The notes beneath the pieces were generated by a model that had not been told where the DNA came from, did no database searches, and worked only from the letters and a program-made list of their open reading frames with translations. Positions 28,970 to 38,575 of a DNA stretch of 64,000 bases are shown here, piece by piece (within the stretch, counting starts at the first letter, position 1; every line of letters begins with the position of its first letter). The DNA is from Dyadobacter sp. SG02 (lineage in GTDB: Bacteria > Bacteroidota > Bacteroidia > Cytophagales > Spirosomataceae), in NCBI RefSeq assembly GCF_900109045.1, contig NZ_FNYL01000006.1, positions 310,001 to 374,000 of the forward strand, in the 5' to 3' direction. The position numbers and the translations under genes are program-made.

Positions 28970-29476
28970 TTGATGGATTTGATCATCAGAAGTGCTGCTC
29001 CTAAGGATCTGCCTTCGCTGTTGGAAATTATCAACCACGCTATTCTGAACACCACGGCTATTTATGACTACGAACCCCGGACCCTGGATCAACAAAAGGC
29101 CTGGTTTGAACAGATGTTCTATGACGGTATGCCGGTAATTGTGGCGGAGCTGGAAGGGGAAGTGATCGGTTATGGTTCCTACAATATTTTTCGTCCGAAA
29201 ATCGGGTATAAATTCAGTGTAGAGCATTCCATTTATCTCGACGAAAAATCACGCGGAATGGGTGTTGGAGGTAAATTGCTAGGCAGCCTGATCCAACGCG
29301 CGAAGGAATCGGGGTTGCATACGATGATTGGATGCATCGACGCTTCCAACCGCGCGAGTATTGAATTTCACAAGAAATACGGGTTTGTGGAGAAGGGGTA
29401 TCTGAAAGAAGTAGCTTACAAATTCGACCAGTGGCTGGATCTGGTTTATATGCAGCTGTTGTTGGAGGAGGATTAA
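28970..29476 (+). CDS. GNAT-family N-acetyltransferase (phosphinothricin/methionine-sulfoximine acetyltransferase type)
   Basis: 168 residues, single GNAT domain. The acetyl-CoA pyrophosphate loop is SRGMGVGGKLL (R/Q-x-x-G-x-G/A), preceded by the strand FSVEHSIYLDE, and followed by IGCIDASNRASIEFHKKYGF. The N-terminal IRSAAPKDLPSLLEIINHAI and the ETRTL-like DYEPRTLDQQKAWFEQ region match the Pat/Bar group, which N-acetylates small amino-acid analogues. The real substrate is unknown. Convergent with the BASS gene; the space between them is filled by a long inverted repeat. Confidence 0.85.
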   Translation: MMDLIIRSAAPKDLPSLLEIINHAILNTTAIYDYEPRTLDQQKAWFEQMFYDGMPVIVAELEGEVIGYGSYNIFRPKIGYKFSVEHSIYLDEKSRGMGVGGKLLGSLIQRAKESGLHTMIGCIDASNRASIEFHKKYGFVEKGYLKEVAYKFDQWLDLVYMQLLLEED

Positions 29477-29503
29477 GATAAGGAAGAAAAGGGAGGTAGA
29501 AAA

Positions 29504-29643
29504 TATGGCGAAGCTGGTGCAAATCTCTTGATTTGTACATAATATTTGAAGGCCTCCGGCCGGTCATTACACTTGCAACGTTTTGCAGTACTGACCGGCC
29601 GGAGGCCTTCGAATATCAGGCACGAAGGAGACCTTCGCGCCAT
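29504..29643. repeat. 140-bp composite inverted repeat (REP/MITE-like) between convergent genes
   Basis: Outer ends ATGGCGAAG (29504-29512) and CTTCGCGCCAT (29633-29643) pair. The core is a 25-bp inverted repeat with one mismatch, arms 29542-29566 and 29592-29616 (GGCCTCCGGCCGGTCA in the left arm). Side hairpins are GTGCAAATC/GATTTGTAC and CGAAGG/CCTTCG. No open frame is inside. It could act as a terminator for both neighbours. Confidence 0.85.
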
Positions 29644-29647
29644 TTCG

Positions 29648-30754
29648 TTAATGAGCTCTGCCCGTTTCTACATAAGTTTCTTCATCGCCGGTAGGCTTTC
29701 CTTGCCACCAGGAAGCGAGAATGGAGCCGGTAATGTTCATAAGCGGCCCGAAAATCGCCGGTGCGAGGCCGACTGTGGCCATTTTACCCATTTCCTTGGC
29801 GATCCCGGAGGCTAACCCGCCGTTTTGCATACCTACTTCAATGGCTATCGTGCGGCAGTCGCGCTCGCTCATGCGGAACAGGCGGCCCGACCAGTAACCG
29901 AGCGTGTAGCCCGAGAGGTTGTGGATCAATACGAGCAGCAGCAATGCAGGCCCGATCGACAGCAGACTATCGCGGCCGGCAGCGGTGATGATCACGATAA
30001 TGAATGCGATCCCGCCCATCGAAACGAGCGGCATAGCGGCGTCGAGCCATTTCACTTTTCCACTGAAAAGCTTGTTGAAGAGCAGCCCCGCGCCGATGGG
30101 AATAATCACCATTTTAATAATATCCCACATCATATGCAGCGTATCGATCTTCACGAATGCGCCCGCGAGCATGCTCATGAGGATTGGCGTGACGATCGGG
30201 GCGAGCATAGTGGAAATGGCAGTGATGGTAATAGATAATGCGAGGTTCGCTTTGGCCAGGTAGGAGATTACGTTAGAAGCCATACCATTCGGCGAGCAAC
30301 CGATGAGGATGATACCCGCTGCGATTTCAGGAGGGAAACCGCTGAGGTTTGCCAGTGTGTAGCCAATAGTAGGCATGATGATAAAGTGGCTCACAACGCC
30401 GATCAACACCCCTTTGGGCATTTTAACGACTCCCACGAAATCACCGAAGCTCATGGAAGTACCCATTCCGAACATGATGATCTGGATTAACGGGGTAATG
30501 AGCGTCGAAAGTTTGAAGTCGCCTACGGTGAGGAAATGCTGCGGGTAGTACAATGCCGTGGTTACGGCCGCAAAAATGACGGTAGTGTAGGTGAAGCCTT
30601 TCAACTTTTCATAACCTCTGAAACTGATGGCTAGCGACAGAAAGAACCCGATAAAGAAAGGACCGGCCGAGGGGAGGTTTCCCGTGAAAGCGAAGTAGAG
30701 CGCTGTCAGCAGACATACCGCGGCGACGGCGGACATGAGCTTGTAAATATTCAT
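29648..30754 (-). CDS. Bile acid:sodium symporter (BASS) family transporter
   Basis: 368 residues from MNIYKLMSAVAAV, about nine to ten membrane helices. The BASS signatures are visible: FGMGTSMSFGDF, VGVVSHFIIMPTIGYTLA, IILIGCSPNGMASNVISYLA (crossover region with the Na+ site) and TIAIEVGMQNGGLASGIAKE. It should import an organic anion with sodium; plant BASS2 imports pyruvate, other members bile acids or pantoate, so the substrate is open. The RraA-like gene precedes it on the same strand with a 96-base gap, so they may be co-expressed. Confidence 0.88.
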   Translation of the reverse strand: MNIYKLMSAVAAVCLLTALYFAFTGNLPSAGPFFIGFFLSLAISFRGYEKLKGFTYTTVIFAAVTTALYYPQHFLTVGDFKLSTLITPLIQIIMFGMGTSMSFGDFVGVVKMPKGVLIGVVSHFIIMPTIGYTLANLSGFPPEIAAGIILIGCSPNGMASNVISYLAKANLALSITITAISTMLAPIVTPILMSMLAGAFVKIDTLHMMWDIIKMVIIPIGAGLLFNKLFSGKVKWLDAAMPLVSMGGIAFIIVIITAAGRDSLLSIGPALLLLVLIHNLSGYTLGYWSGRLFRMSERDCRTIAIEVGMQNGGLASGIAKEMGKMATVGLAPAIFGPLMNITGSILASWWQGKPTGDEETYVETGRAH

Positions 30755-30850
30755 ATAAATGTATTTAAAATGCAATTTTGAAAAAGCGAAAGAAAATTCC
30801 TGTCTGTCTTACCAAACAGGAAATGCTGAAAACCAGGCTGGATTACTCGC

Positions 30851-31783
30851 TTACCAGGTTCTTTTTTTCATGTATTCGTCAAGCTCCGAACGTTTCATGG
30901 GAATTTCGTTCGGGTTGTTGTCCAGCCATTTAAGGAAGTCGTTTTTCAAAGTATCGGTCCACTGGCTGTCGATCTGGCCCGGGGTATACTTGCCTGCTTT
31001 CAGCATTTGAATGCCGAATTTGTCGCGCAATGCAATGAACTCGGCAGTTTGCACCACCTTCTCGACCATATGTGCAGGTACGAAGATCACACCTTCTTTT
31101 TTTGCCAAAACCAGGTCACCCGGGAGCACCACCGCACGGCCGATGCGGATGGGGGTATTAATGCCCGTTACCACCGCGTCTTTCAAGTAGGAAGGATCAA
31201 AATCGCGGACAAATGCATTGAAACCCGGGATTTTGGAAAGGCCGTCGAGGTCGCGCACAGAGGCATCGAAGACCACGCCATTGCCGGTTTTGGCAAAAAT
31301 GGAGTTAGCAAGGTTGTCGCCGATCAGCGTTCCTTCTACGATTTTGCCCATACCGTCGGCCACATATACGTCGCCTTTGCTAAGCATGTCGATCGGCCAG
31401 GAGTTGGTGTTGCCGATGCGGCCCTGCTTGGCGCCGCGATCTTTGATATTCTTCTCGATATCCGGGCGTGAAGGCATGAACTGCGCCGTCAATGCGCGTC
31501 CGGCGATCACCACGTCGTCGTGTACAATTTTCCAGTTGCCTTCGAACTGGCAGTTGTAGCCCTCGTTTTTGAGCACTACCCAAGCTTCTTCGATATTGAT
31601 TTCCTTCGCGCGGCGGACGAGGTCGTCGGAAATTTTCGGGCGGCCGTCGGGGAAGCGTTCACCTTTCCATTCGGAGGTCAGGAAAATCAGTTCTTCTTTC
31701 GGGATCGCCTGCGAATGTGCGGTTTGCAGGCTTCCGAAGGTCAGGGTCAGGATCGTCGTTAAAGAGAGAATCGGTAGTTTCAT
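30851..31783 (-). CDS. Exported RraA-family (4-hydroxy-2-oxoacid aldolase-like) protein
   Basis: 310 residues: a Sec signal (LPILSLTTILTLTFGSLQTAHS) followed by an RraA/HMG-aldolase domain from about 100 onward. The family pattern is seen: GDVYVADGMGKIVEGTLIGD, then NGVVFDASVRDLDGLSKI, in which Arg-Asp bind substrate and metal, and IRIGRAVVLPGDLVLAKKE with GVIFVPAHMVEKV. Class II aldolases of this fold cleave 4-hydroxy-2-oxo acids; the RNase E regulator role of E. coli RraA is unlikely for an exported protein. The long N-terminal extension (30-100) is common in Bacteroidota members. Lies between the BASS and amidohydrolase genes. Confidence 0.8.
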   Translation of the reverse strand: MKLPILSLTTILTLTFGSLQTAHSQAIPKEELIFLTSEWKGERFPDGRPKISDDLVRRAKEINIEEAWVVLKNEGYNCQFEGNWKIVHDDVVIAGRALTAQFMPSRPDIEKNIKDRGAKQGRIGNTNSWPIDMLSKGDVYVADGMGKIVEGTLIGDNLANSIFAKTGNGVVFDASVRDLDGLSKIPGFNAFVRDFDPSYLKDAVVTGINTPIRIGRAVVLPGDLVLAKKEGVIFVPAHMVEKVVQTAEFIALRDKFGIQMLKAGKYTPGQIDSQWTDTLKNDFLKWLDNNPNEIPMKRSELDEYMKKRTW

Positions 31784-31830
31784 AAGACAGAAAATGTACG
31801 GCAGGGATATATTGAGTAGGTAAAATTAGG

Positions 31831-31877
31831 CAAAAAATGAATGGAAGCCCTTCGGGTGCGGCCGCAAGGACTTCCAT
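31831..31877 (-). terminator. Terminator of amidohydrolase 1
   Basis: A 12-bp stem with one mismatch (31841-31852 with 31866-31877) begins nine bases past the stop at 31886. On the minus strand a six-T run follows. Confidence 0.75.
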
Positions 31878-31885
31878 TGTGACGG

Positions 31886-33160
31886 CTATCTTCTTGAAAC
31901 TACAATCGGGTTGGTCAGGCCGTTGAGATCATACACCACTTTACCTGCGCGGATCGTTACTTCCGCTTCCAGTTTCTGCTTGCCTTGTACTTTGGCGCCG
32001 GTGTAATCGAAGAAACCGAATGTGCCGGTGTCGTTCATCTGGAACTTGCCGTCGAGCACGCGTAGCACGGATACGTCCGCACGAGAGCCTGTCGAAAGGT
32101 TACCCAGCTCTTCGCGGTGAATGGCTTGCGCGGGAGCCCAGGTGCTGGCTTTGATCACCGCAGGCAGGTCCATACCCATCGCTAGGAATTTGGACATGAC
32201 ATTGAGCATATCTTTCATCGCATTGTTCATACTGCCGGTATGGATGTCGGTGCTGATGGTGTTCGGGTAAAAACCGGTTTTGATGGCCGGAATCGCTTGC
32301 GAGAACGCGAAGCTGATACCGCCGTAACCCACGTCGAAAATGATGCCTTTTTTGCGTGCTTCATACACGAACGGCTTCACTTTGCCTGCTTTCACGTCCA
32401 CGATCGGTTCGCGGCTGGCGAGCTGGCCAAAGCAATGGGTAAAAATGTCACCGGGGCGGAGGTGCTTCATGAAAAGCTCTTCGATCGGCAATACTGGCTG
32501 GCTGCCGCCGAAATCGATCATGACCGGGATGTTGGCCAGCTTGCCCGCTTCCACGGCGCGGTCGGTAGGCGCCCAGTTGTAACCGTTGAAGTGGGCGAGT
32601 TTGATACCCACAATATATTCAGGATATTCTTTCGCGACTTTGGCGGTTGCGGCAGCGTCCATATCCTCCACATTCTGCTCGTACGTACCGCCGCGCATAC
32701 CCTCGCCTACGATGTTCAGGAACGAGAGCACACGTGTGCGTGAAGCGTCGATGGTTTGTTTCTTGAAATCGGGGAACGACTTCCAGCCGGCACAGCCAGC
32801 GTCCACGACGGTGGTAACGCCGGTACGGAAGGTAAAGCCGTCGGGTGGAAGCGCATTAGGACCATTGCTGTAAGTCTGGTCCATTCTGGTGCCGAAGAAA
32901 TTGTGCGAGTGCATGTCGATCAGGCCGGGGGTGACGAATAGCCCTTTGGCGTTCACCACCTGGACGCCTTCTTTGGCATCGATGTTCTTCGCTACGAGCA
33001 TGACCGTATCGCCTTTCAGGGCGACGTCCATAATGCTGTTGATATTGTTTTTGGGGTCAATCACGTGACCGCCTTTGATGACGATCGAGTACTTCTGTGC
33101 GTGTGCGGCAAAACCGGCAGAACAGAAGAGGGCAGCGGCAATGAATACTTTTTTGATCAT
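31886..33160 (-). CDS. Exported amidohydrolase/deacetylase-family metallohydrolase (copy 1)
   Basis: 424 residues with Sec signal 1-21 (FIAAALFCSAGFAAHA). Amidohydrolase superfamily, dihydroorotase-like: metal site HSH in GLIDMHSHNFFG (H84, H86), the lysine in GIKLAHFNGY that may be carbamylated, His in DIFTHCFGQ, and Asp in STDIHTGSMN. This is the family that includes the Enterococcus EF_0837-type proteins, which sit beside SelA-like PLP enzymes. Here the reaction is probably removal of an acyl group from an N-acyl compound in the periplasm. It is closely related along its whole length to the protein at 47580-48833. Follows SusD on the same strand after a terminator hairpin. Confidence 0.85.
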   Translation of the reverse strand: MIKKVFIAAALFCSAGFAAHAQKYSIVIKGGHVIDPKNNINSIMDVALKGDTVMLVAKNIDAKEGVQVVNAKGLFVTPGLIDMHSHNFFGTRMDQTYSNGPNALPPDGFTFRTGVTTVVDAGCAGWKSFPDFKKQTIDASRTRVLSFLNIVGEGMRGGTYEQNVEDMDAAATAKVAKEYPEYIVGIKLAHFNGYNWAPTDRAVEAGKLANIPVMIDFGGSQPVLPIEELFMKHLRPGDIFTHCFGQLASREPIVDVKAGKVKPFVYEARKKGIIFDVGYGGISFAFSQAIPAIKTGFYPNTISTDIHTGSMNNAMKDMLNVMSKFLAMGMDLPAVIKASTWAPAQAIHREELGNLSTGSRADVSVLRVLDGKFQMNDTGTFGFFDYTGAKVQGKQKLEAEVTIRAGKVVYDLNGLTNPIVVSRR

Positions 33161-33247
33161 GGGTTTTGGTTTAGGAAAGAGCTATTATAGTTAAGACAAA
33201 AAACACATTGAAATTCCTCATTCACAGATCGAAAAATTTTTAGGCTT

Positions 33248-33290
33248 AAAAAGCGATACGGACTGCCGATTTTGGTCGGCAATCCGTATC
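33248..33290 (-). terminator. Terminator/attenuating hairpin after SusCD locus 1
   Basis: A 15-bp stem with one mismatch (33255-33269 with 33276-33290) 40 bases past the SusD stop; on the minus strand a T run follows (33248-33252). Confidence 0.75.
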
Positions 33291-33329
33291 GGTCATTTAC
33301 TTCATAAACAAACAGCGCATGGGCCCCGC

Positions 33330-34907
33330 TTATTTATCCCACCAAACTACACTCGAAAGCGTGTTAGTACCGCCCTGACGGGTACGCGCTTCGTAAAAAT
33401 TCACTTTGTTATAGAGCTCCTCAGAATCTGGGATCACGAAGCGGGTCGGGATTTTACCGCCCGTGAGGTTACCCGGATAGTTGGTTGGCGTCAGCTTCGG
33501 ATAACCCGTGCGGCGCCAGTTGGAGAAGATCTCGTATTCGTCTTCCAGGAACAGCGCCAGCCATTTTTGCGTACCGATCTGCTCCATTTTCTGGGCGGTT
33601 GTACCGGCCGTGTTGAATGCATTGTTTTTCAGGTAAGCCGCGATTTTAGCATCCGAGATTACACCCGATGTTCCAAACAGCGCCCATTGTTTCAAGGCGG
33701 AAGTGACGGCTGCATTGTAAGATGCCTCGGCAGTCGCACCGCTGTACCAGCCTCTGAGGTTCGCTTCCGCGAGCAGCAGGTGCATTTCGGCCGGGGTCAT
33801 TACCAGCAACGGCGCGCTGTATTTCAGGATCGTGGCCGGGTTAGGCTCCGAATAGGTATTGAAATCGGCCGGACGGCTATTGAAGGCTGCATTAGGCATC
33901 CCTTTCTGCAAGGCGGTCGTGGTGTCTGCGGTGAAGCTTTTGCCATCGGCCGAAGGAATCCAAACGATCGAAATTACATTCAGGCGCGGATCATTGGTCG
34001 TTTTCAAATGGTCGATCAATGTTTTTGCAAACTTTCCGCCTTCTACATTATCGCCACCCGGATTCACATAGTCGGTGCTCATCAGACCGGCCGAGATGAA
34101 GTTACGGCTGGCTGTGATAGAGCCATCTACGTAATCGATCTTGGCGAGTTCCGAATCGGCCGTAATCACACCGCCTGCAATGGCTTTCTTCACCCAAGTT
34201 TCAGCCATCGCGGGATCAATTTCGGTGAGACGCATTCCAAGACGGAGCATCAGCGAATAACCGAATTTTTTCCACATGGTGATCTGCTCAGCAGCCGAAC
34301 GTGAACCGTATACCAGGTCGGCACTGCCGAAAGTAGCTTTCGAAGCGTCGAATGCAGCGATGGATTCGTCGAGCTCCTTCAATAGATCCGCGTAAATCGA
34401 CGCCTGCGAGTCATACTTCGGCGTGAAGTTCTTGTCGGTCAGCGCCCTGCCTGCTTCCGAATAAGGAATGTCGCCGTAAAGGTCGGTAAGGCGGTGGTAC
34501 AGGTAGGCTTTCCAGATACGTGAAACCGACATTTTGTTCACATTGTCCGGTGATGTTTTCAGCGCGTCGATTACCTGCGCAATGTCGATTACCGCGCCTG
34601 CCGTAGCCGGGTCGCCGCCGAACAATGCCCAGTTGCCATTGGAATAGGTATAATTGAAATACTTATCACCCGCCGCAGGCACTTCTTTGTAGGTCGCGAA
34701 ATGCTGCATCGACTGCCCGATCGTCAGGTAGGCGCCGCCGGTGAAGTTGTTGCTCACGGTCGTTAGCTGCGTCCGGGTAAACAGGAAGCCGGGTACGACA
34801 TCCCTTGACGCATTGGGGTTCACATTCATTTCCTCGAAATTATTGTCGCAGGAGGAGATGAAGGCGGCCATCATGGCCATATATGATAGTTTCAGGAATT
34901 TGTTCAT
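33330..34907 (-). CDS. SusD/RagB-family outer-membrane lipoprotein (locus 1)
   Basis: 525 residues; surface lid lipoprotein that captures the substrate for its SusC partner. Lipobox at FISSCDNN with Cys 20. The SusD-like TPR helices include RIWKAYLYHRLTDLYGDIPYSE, shown here by YHRLTDLYGDIPYSEAG, and the C-terminal WLALFLEDEYEIFSNWRRTGYP is the hallmark end region. It belongs to the SusD-like_2 branch. It begins 21 bases after the SusC stop on the same strand. Confidence 0.93.
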   Translation of the reverse strand: MNKFLKLSYMAMMAAFISSCDNNFEEMNVNPNASRDVVPGFLFTRTQLTTVSNNFTGGAYLTIGQSMQHFATYKEVPAAGDKYFNYTYSNGNWALFGGDPATAGAVIDIAQVIDALKTSPDNVNKMSVSRIWKAYLYHRLTDLYGDIPYSEAGRALTDKNFTPKYDSQASIYADLLKELDESIAAFDASKATFGSADLVYGSRSAAEQITMWKKFGYSLMLRLGMRLTEIDPAMAETWVKKAIAGGVITADSELAKIDYVDGSITASRNFISAGLMSTDYVNPGGDNVEGGKFAKTLIDHLKTTNDPRLNVISIVWIPSADGKSFTADTTTALQKGMPNAAFNSRPADFNTYSEPNPATILKYSAPLLVMTPAEMHLLLAEANLRGWYSGATAEASYNAAVTSALKQWALFGTSGVISDAKIAAYLKNNAFNTAGTTAQKMEQIGTQKWLALFLEDEYEIFSNWRRTGYPKLTPTNYPGNLTGGKIPTRFVIPDSEELYNKVNFYEARTRQGGTNTLSSVVWWDK

Positions 34908-34928
34908 CGTGACAAAAATTTTGAATGA

Positions 34929-37900
34929 TTAAAACTTCACTGTCAGGTTCACGCCGATGTTTCTGGTACGAGGCACACCAAATGCTTCCAGTCCCTGCGC
35001 GTTACCGTTGGTATAGCTTGATTCCGGATCGAAGTATTTGTTGCGTTTGTCTTTGTAGAGCAAGGCAAGGTTACGTCCCACGATCGAGATCGAAGCCGAT
35101 TGCAGCTTGGCACCCAGTACCGAGAAAGCAGGCAGGTTGTAGCTCAGGATGATCTGGCGGAGTTTCACGAAATCATTGTTGAACGTGAAAATACCTGTGT
35201 AGTTTTTATCATTGTCATAGTAGGTATCAATGTCTTTCTTCTCCCATGTTTTGCTGAATGGAGCACCTTCCGGCGTTACACCGGTTACTGTCAGGCCGGT
35301 TTCACGACCAGGAAGCGTCTCCTTAGGCAAGCCGAAGCGGTAGGCATACTGGTACATGTTCGAATACACCACGCTTCCGAATTTGCCATCGATGAGGATG
35401 TTCAGCGAGAAGTTTTTGTATTTGAAATTGTTGGTGATACCCATTGTCCATGGAGGCGTGCCGTTACCCAGTTTTTCCAGGTTGCCGCGTACCGCGTAGT
35501 TGCTGGCTGTGTTGTAGACAATGTTGCCGTTGGCATCTTTGAGCTTGTTGTAACCCCAAACCTCGCCGTAAGTACCACCCACAACGTTATTGATCAAACC
35601 ACCACCCACACCGGTTCCGATACTGAGGCTAGGCAGGTTATCGGCCAGTTTGATGATCTCGCTTTTGTTGTAGGCCACGTTGTAGCTTATATCCCAAAGG
35701 AAATTGGTGCGCTTCATCGCAGTTCCGGTCAGCAAAAGTTCGATACCCTTGTTGCTCAGTTCGCCTACGTTCAACAAAGCGGAAGTGTAACCCGATGTTG
35801 CTGCGATGTTACTTTGAACGATGTCGTTCGTGGTCTTGCGGTTATAGAGCGTAAGGTCGATTCCCAGGCGGTTTTGAAGGAATTTGGCTTCGATACCCGC
35901 TTCATAGGTAGTTGAAGTAAGCGGTTTCAAATCGGGGTTTGGTACAACCGACGATGACAATTGCTGAACCGGCCTTCCATTGTGGCCACCTACCGCCATT
36001 GCATAGCTTTGGTAAATCTGGTAAGGAAGCACGTTTGCGCCACCCACCTGTGCCCATGAACCGCGCAGTTTTGCGAAACTTACTGCCGTCGGAAGGTTGA
36101 ATGCCTCCGAGAGGATCAACGATCCACCTACCGCAGGGTAGAAAATGCTGTTGCTTTTGCTGTTCAATACGGAGAACCAGTCCTGGCGGCCCGATACGGT
36201 CAGGTAAGCAAAGCCTTTGTAACCCAAATCCGCGGAACCGAAAATGGAGTTGATAGCGCTTTTGTTATAGGTCGGAACAACGGTCGAGGTAGCCAGGTTG
36301 GTAAAGCTGTAAAAACCTGGAATCGTAAACTCCGTACCGTTGAATGCAGTCTGGTCGGTAATGCTTCTTTGCATGTTACCACCCACCAATGCCGAGAAAT
36401 TCAGGTCTTCCGAGAAATCCTTCTGGTAGTTCAGCGTCAGCATTCCGTTGGTTTCCGACGAAGTTACTTTTTTCGATTCGTAGGTTCCCAGCGGTTGGTA
36501 TGCATTGTTGGTCGGTACCACGAATTCGTAGCTGAAATCGTAATAGTCGCGGCTCACGCTACCTTTGATGAACAGGTTGTCAAGGATATCGTACTTAATG
36601 TTCGCCTGGCCCAGGAAACGGTTTTTCTGATCTTCATTCTTGAACTTGTTGATCACGAAATAAGGGTTCGGAGCGGCTGGTACCGGGTTCCATTCAACTT
36701 CCTTGCCGGTTGTCGCGTCGTAGCCGGGGGAAAGGCTTCTGATGTCCACGGTATTGGCTACCAGGTAAGTTGCCCAGTGCGGGTTATAATCCGCGTAACC
36801 TACTTTCGGACGGTTGTGGCCGTTTTCGATGTTGTACTGAACAACCGTTTCAATGCTCAGTTTTTTACCCAGGAAAGCATTCAGGTTAAGGTTGGCGATT
36901 CTTCTGGTAAAGGAAGAATTCGGCACAATGCTGTTCGAGCTGGTATTGTTCAGACCGAAACGGAAGTTGACGTGCTCGTTACCGCCCGTGAACGACAGCG
37001 AGTTGATATAGTTGGTACCGGTGCGGTAAAAGTTTTTCAGGTTGTTTTTCTGAGGAGAATAGGGGCGTGCGACGCCGTCGAACTGGACAACAGGGGTGCC
37101 GTCCATTTTCGCACCATAAGACAAGCGGCCTGAACTTTTTGCCTCGTCCTGTGTAGTGGGCTTCACGCCATCCACACCCTGGCCGTATTCGTATTGCCAG
37201 TCAGGAATGATTGAAAGGTTATCCACCGAGAAATTGCCATTGTATTCCACGCCGATACCTTTCTGCGCGCGTCCTTTTTTCGTAGTAATCAAAATCACAC
37301 CATTGGAAGCGCGTGCACCGTAAAGCGCAGCCGCGGGGCCACCTTTCAAAACGCTGATCGATTCGATATCGTCCGGGTTGATACCACCGATACCGTCACC
37401 GCGGTCGGTGTTGTTACCGTTACCGTCCGAAGCATTGCCACCGCCGGGAACGCTGTTGTCCATCGGCATACCGTTGATTACGTACAAAGGCTGGTTGTTA
37501 CCGCTCAAAGAACCGTTACCACGGATGATAATGCGGCTCGAACCACCAGGACCTGTCGACATACCGGTTGCGTTAACGCCGGCAATTTTACCTGTCAATG
37601 CATTGGCCACGTTGTTTTCGCGGGCTTGGGTAAACTCGCTTCCTTTCACCTCTGTCACTGCATAAGCGAGCGCTTTTTTCTCTTTCGAAATACCCAAAGC
37701 GGTTACAACAACCTCGTTCAGCGCTTTTGCCTCAGGCGCGAGCTGCACATCAATGTTCGTTTGGCTGCCCACAGTGATTTCCTGCGAAGTATAGCCTACA
37801 AAGCTGAAAACCAGGACAGCGGCAGAAACCTCGCCATCGGGGATATCCAGAAAAAATTTACCTTCCGCGTCGCTGGAAGTTCCTCTCTGAGAACCTTTCA

Positions 37901-38363
37901 CCAGCACGCTCACACCGGGCAGACCTGCGCCGGTTTCATCCTTTACGATTCCGGTAACATTACGTTTCGGAGCAGTTTTGGCAGCATTTTCTTCAACGGG
38001 TGCCTGTTCGCGGCGCAGGATAATGCGGTCCTGTACCACTTCGTAAGTAACTTTATGCGGGGTCAGAATTTTACTGAGAACTTCGGATAATGATTCGTCC
38101 TGAAATTTATAGGATGCTTTCTGATTGTTGAAGATCTGAGGGTTGTACATGAACTTAACCTTCGTCACATTCTCGATCTTTTCCAATGCCTTGTCAATCT
38201 CGGAATTGGCTAAACGCAAAGTCACTTTTTGTTCCAGCACACGTTGTCCACGCACGTCGTTCGCATGAACGAAAGTGCTGAACGCGATGGAGAGCAGGGC
38301 TTGATACAGAGTAATGCGCATGATTTTCTGTAAAGCATGGTGAAATTGTACTCTTTTTGACAT
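34929..38363 (-). CDS. SusC/RagA-family TonB-linked outer-membrane transporter with STN domain (locus 1)
   Basis: About 1144 residues from MSKRVQFHHALQK (an ATG at 38408 adds 15). After the signal comes an STN domain (about 55-115: QKVTLRLANSEIDKALEKIE), which contacts FecR in trans-envelope signalling. A carboxypeptidase-D-like sandwich (NVTGIVKDETGAGLPGVSVL) follows, then the plug (EVVVTALGI, IRGNGSLSGNNQPLYVINGMP, SVLKGGPAAALYGARASNGV) and a 22-strand-type barrel ending in GVNLTVKF. The presence of STN agrees with the FecR gene just upstream. Imports the substrate bound by the SusD partner. Confidence 0.94.
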   Translation of the reverse strand: MSKRVQFHHALQKIMRITLYQALLSIAFSTFVHANDVRGQRVLEQKVTLRLANSEIDKALEKIENVTKVKFMYNPQIFNNQKASYKFQDESLSEVLSKILTPHKVTYEVVQDRIILRREQAPVEENAAKTAPKRNVTGIVKDETGAGLPGVSVLVKGSQRGTSSDAEGKFFLDIPDGEVSAAVLVFSFVGYTSQEITVGSQTNIDVQLAPEAKALNEVVVTALGISKEKKALAYAVTEVKGSEFTQARENNVANALTGKIAGVNATGMSTGPGGSSRIIIRGNGSLSGNNQPLYVINGMPMDNSVPGGGNASDGNGNNTDRGDGIGGINPDDIESISVLKGGPAAALYGARASNGVILITTKKGRAQKGIGVEYNGNFSVDNLSIIPDWQYEYGQGVDGVKPTTQDEAKSSGRLSYGAKMDGTPVVQFDGVARPYSPQKNNLKNFYRTGTNYINSLSFTGGNEHVNFRFGLNNTSSNSIVPNSSFTRRIANLNLNAFLGKKLSIETVVQYNIENGHNRPKVGYADYNPHWATYLVANTVDIRSLSPGYDATTGKEVEWNPVPAAPNPYFVINKFKNEDQKNRFLGQANIKYDILDNLFIKGSVSRDYYDFSYEFVVPTNNAYQPLGTYESKKVTSSETNGMLTLNYQKDFSEDLNFSALVGGNMQRSITDQTAFNGTEFTIPGFYSFTNLATSTVVPTYNKSAINSIFGSADLGYKGFAYLTVSGRQDWFSVLNSKSNSIFYPAVGGSLILSEAFNLPTAVSFAKLRGSWAQVGGANVLPYQIYQSYAMAVGGHNGRPVQQLSSSVVPNPDLKPLTSTTYEAGIEAKFLQNRLGIDLTLYNRKTTNDIVQSNIAATSGYTSALLNVGELSNKGIELLLTGTAMKRTNFLWDISYNVAYNKSEIIKLADNLPSLSIGTGVGGGLINNVVGGTYGEVWGYNKLKDANGNIVYNTASNYAVRGNLEKLGNGTPPWTMGITNNFKYKNFSLNILIDGKFGSVVYSNMYQYAYRFGLPKETLPGRETGLTVTGVTPEGAPFSKTWEKKDIDTYYDNDKNYTGIFTFNNDFVKLRQIILSYNLPAFSVLGAKLQSASISIVGRNLALLYKDKRNKYFDPESSYTNGNAQGLEAFGVPRTRNIGVNLTVKF

Positions 38364-38575
38364 AATTTTGATTTTTGTCGGGTTAAAATTCGGCATAATG
38401 ATTCCCACAGCAGCCTCATTCAGATGCTGTTAAGCGTACACAAGCAGGGGATTGATTTGGTCGGTGGTGTTGCAGCATCATCGACCTTCTTTGGAACTGA
38501 AAAATTAGTAGCGGTTTCTGGTCATAGGCACGGGTGAATTTGTCATAAAGTATTGAGAGAAAGGTATTTCATTCA

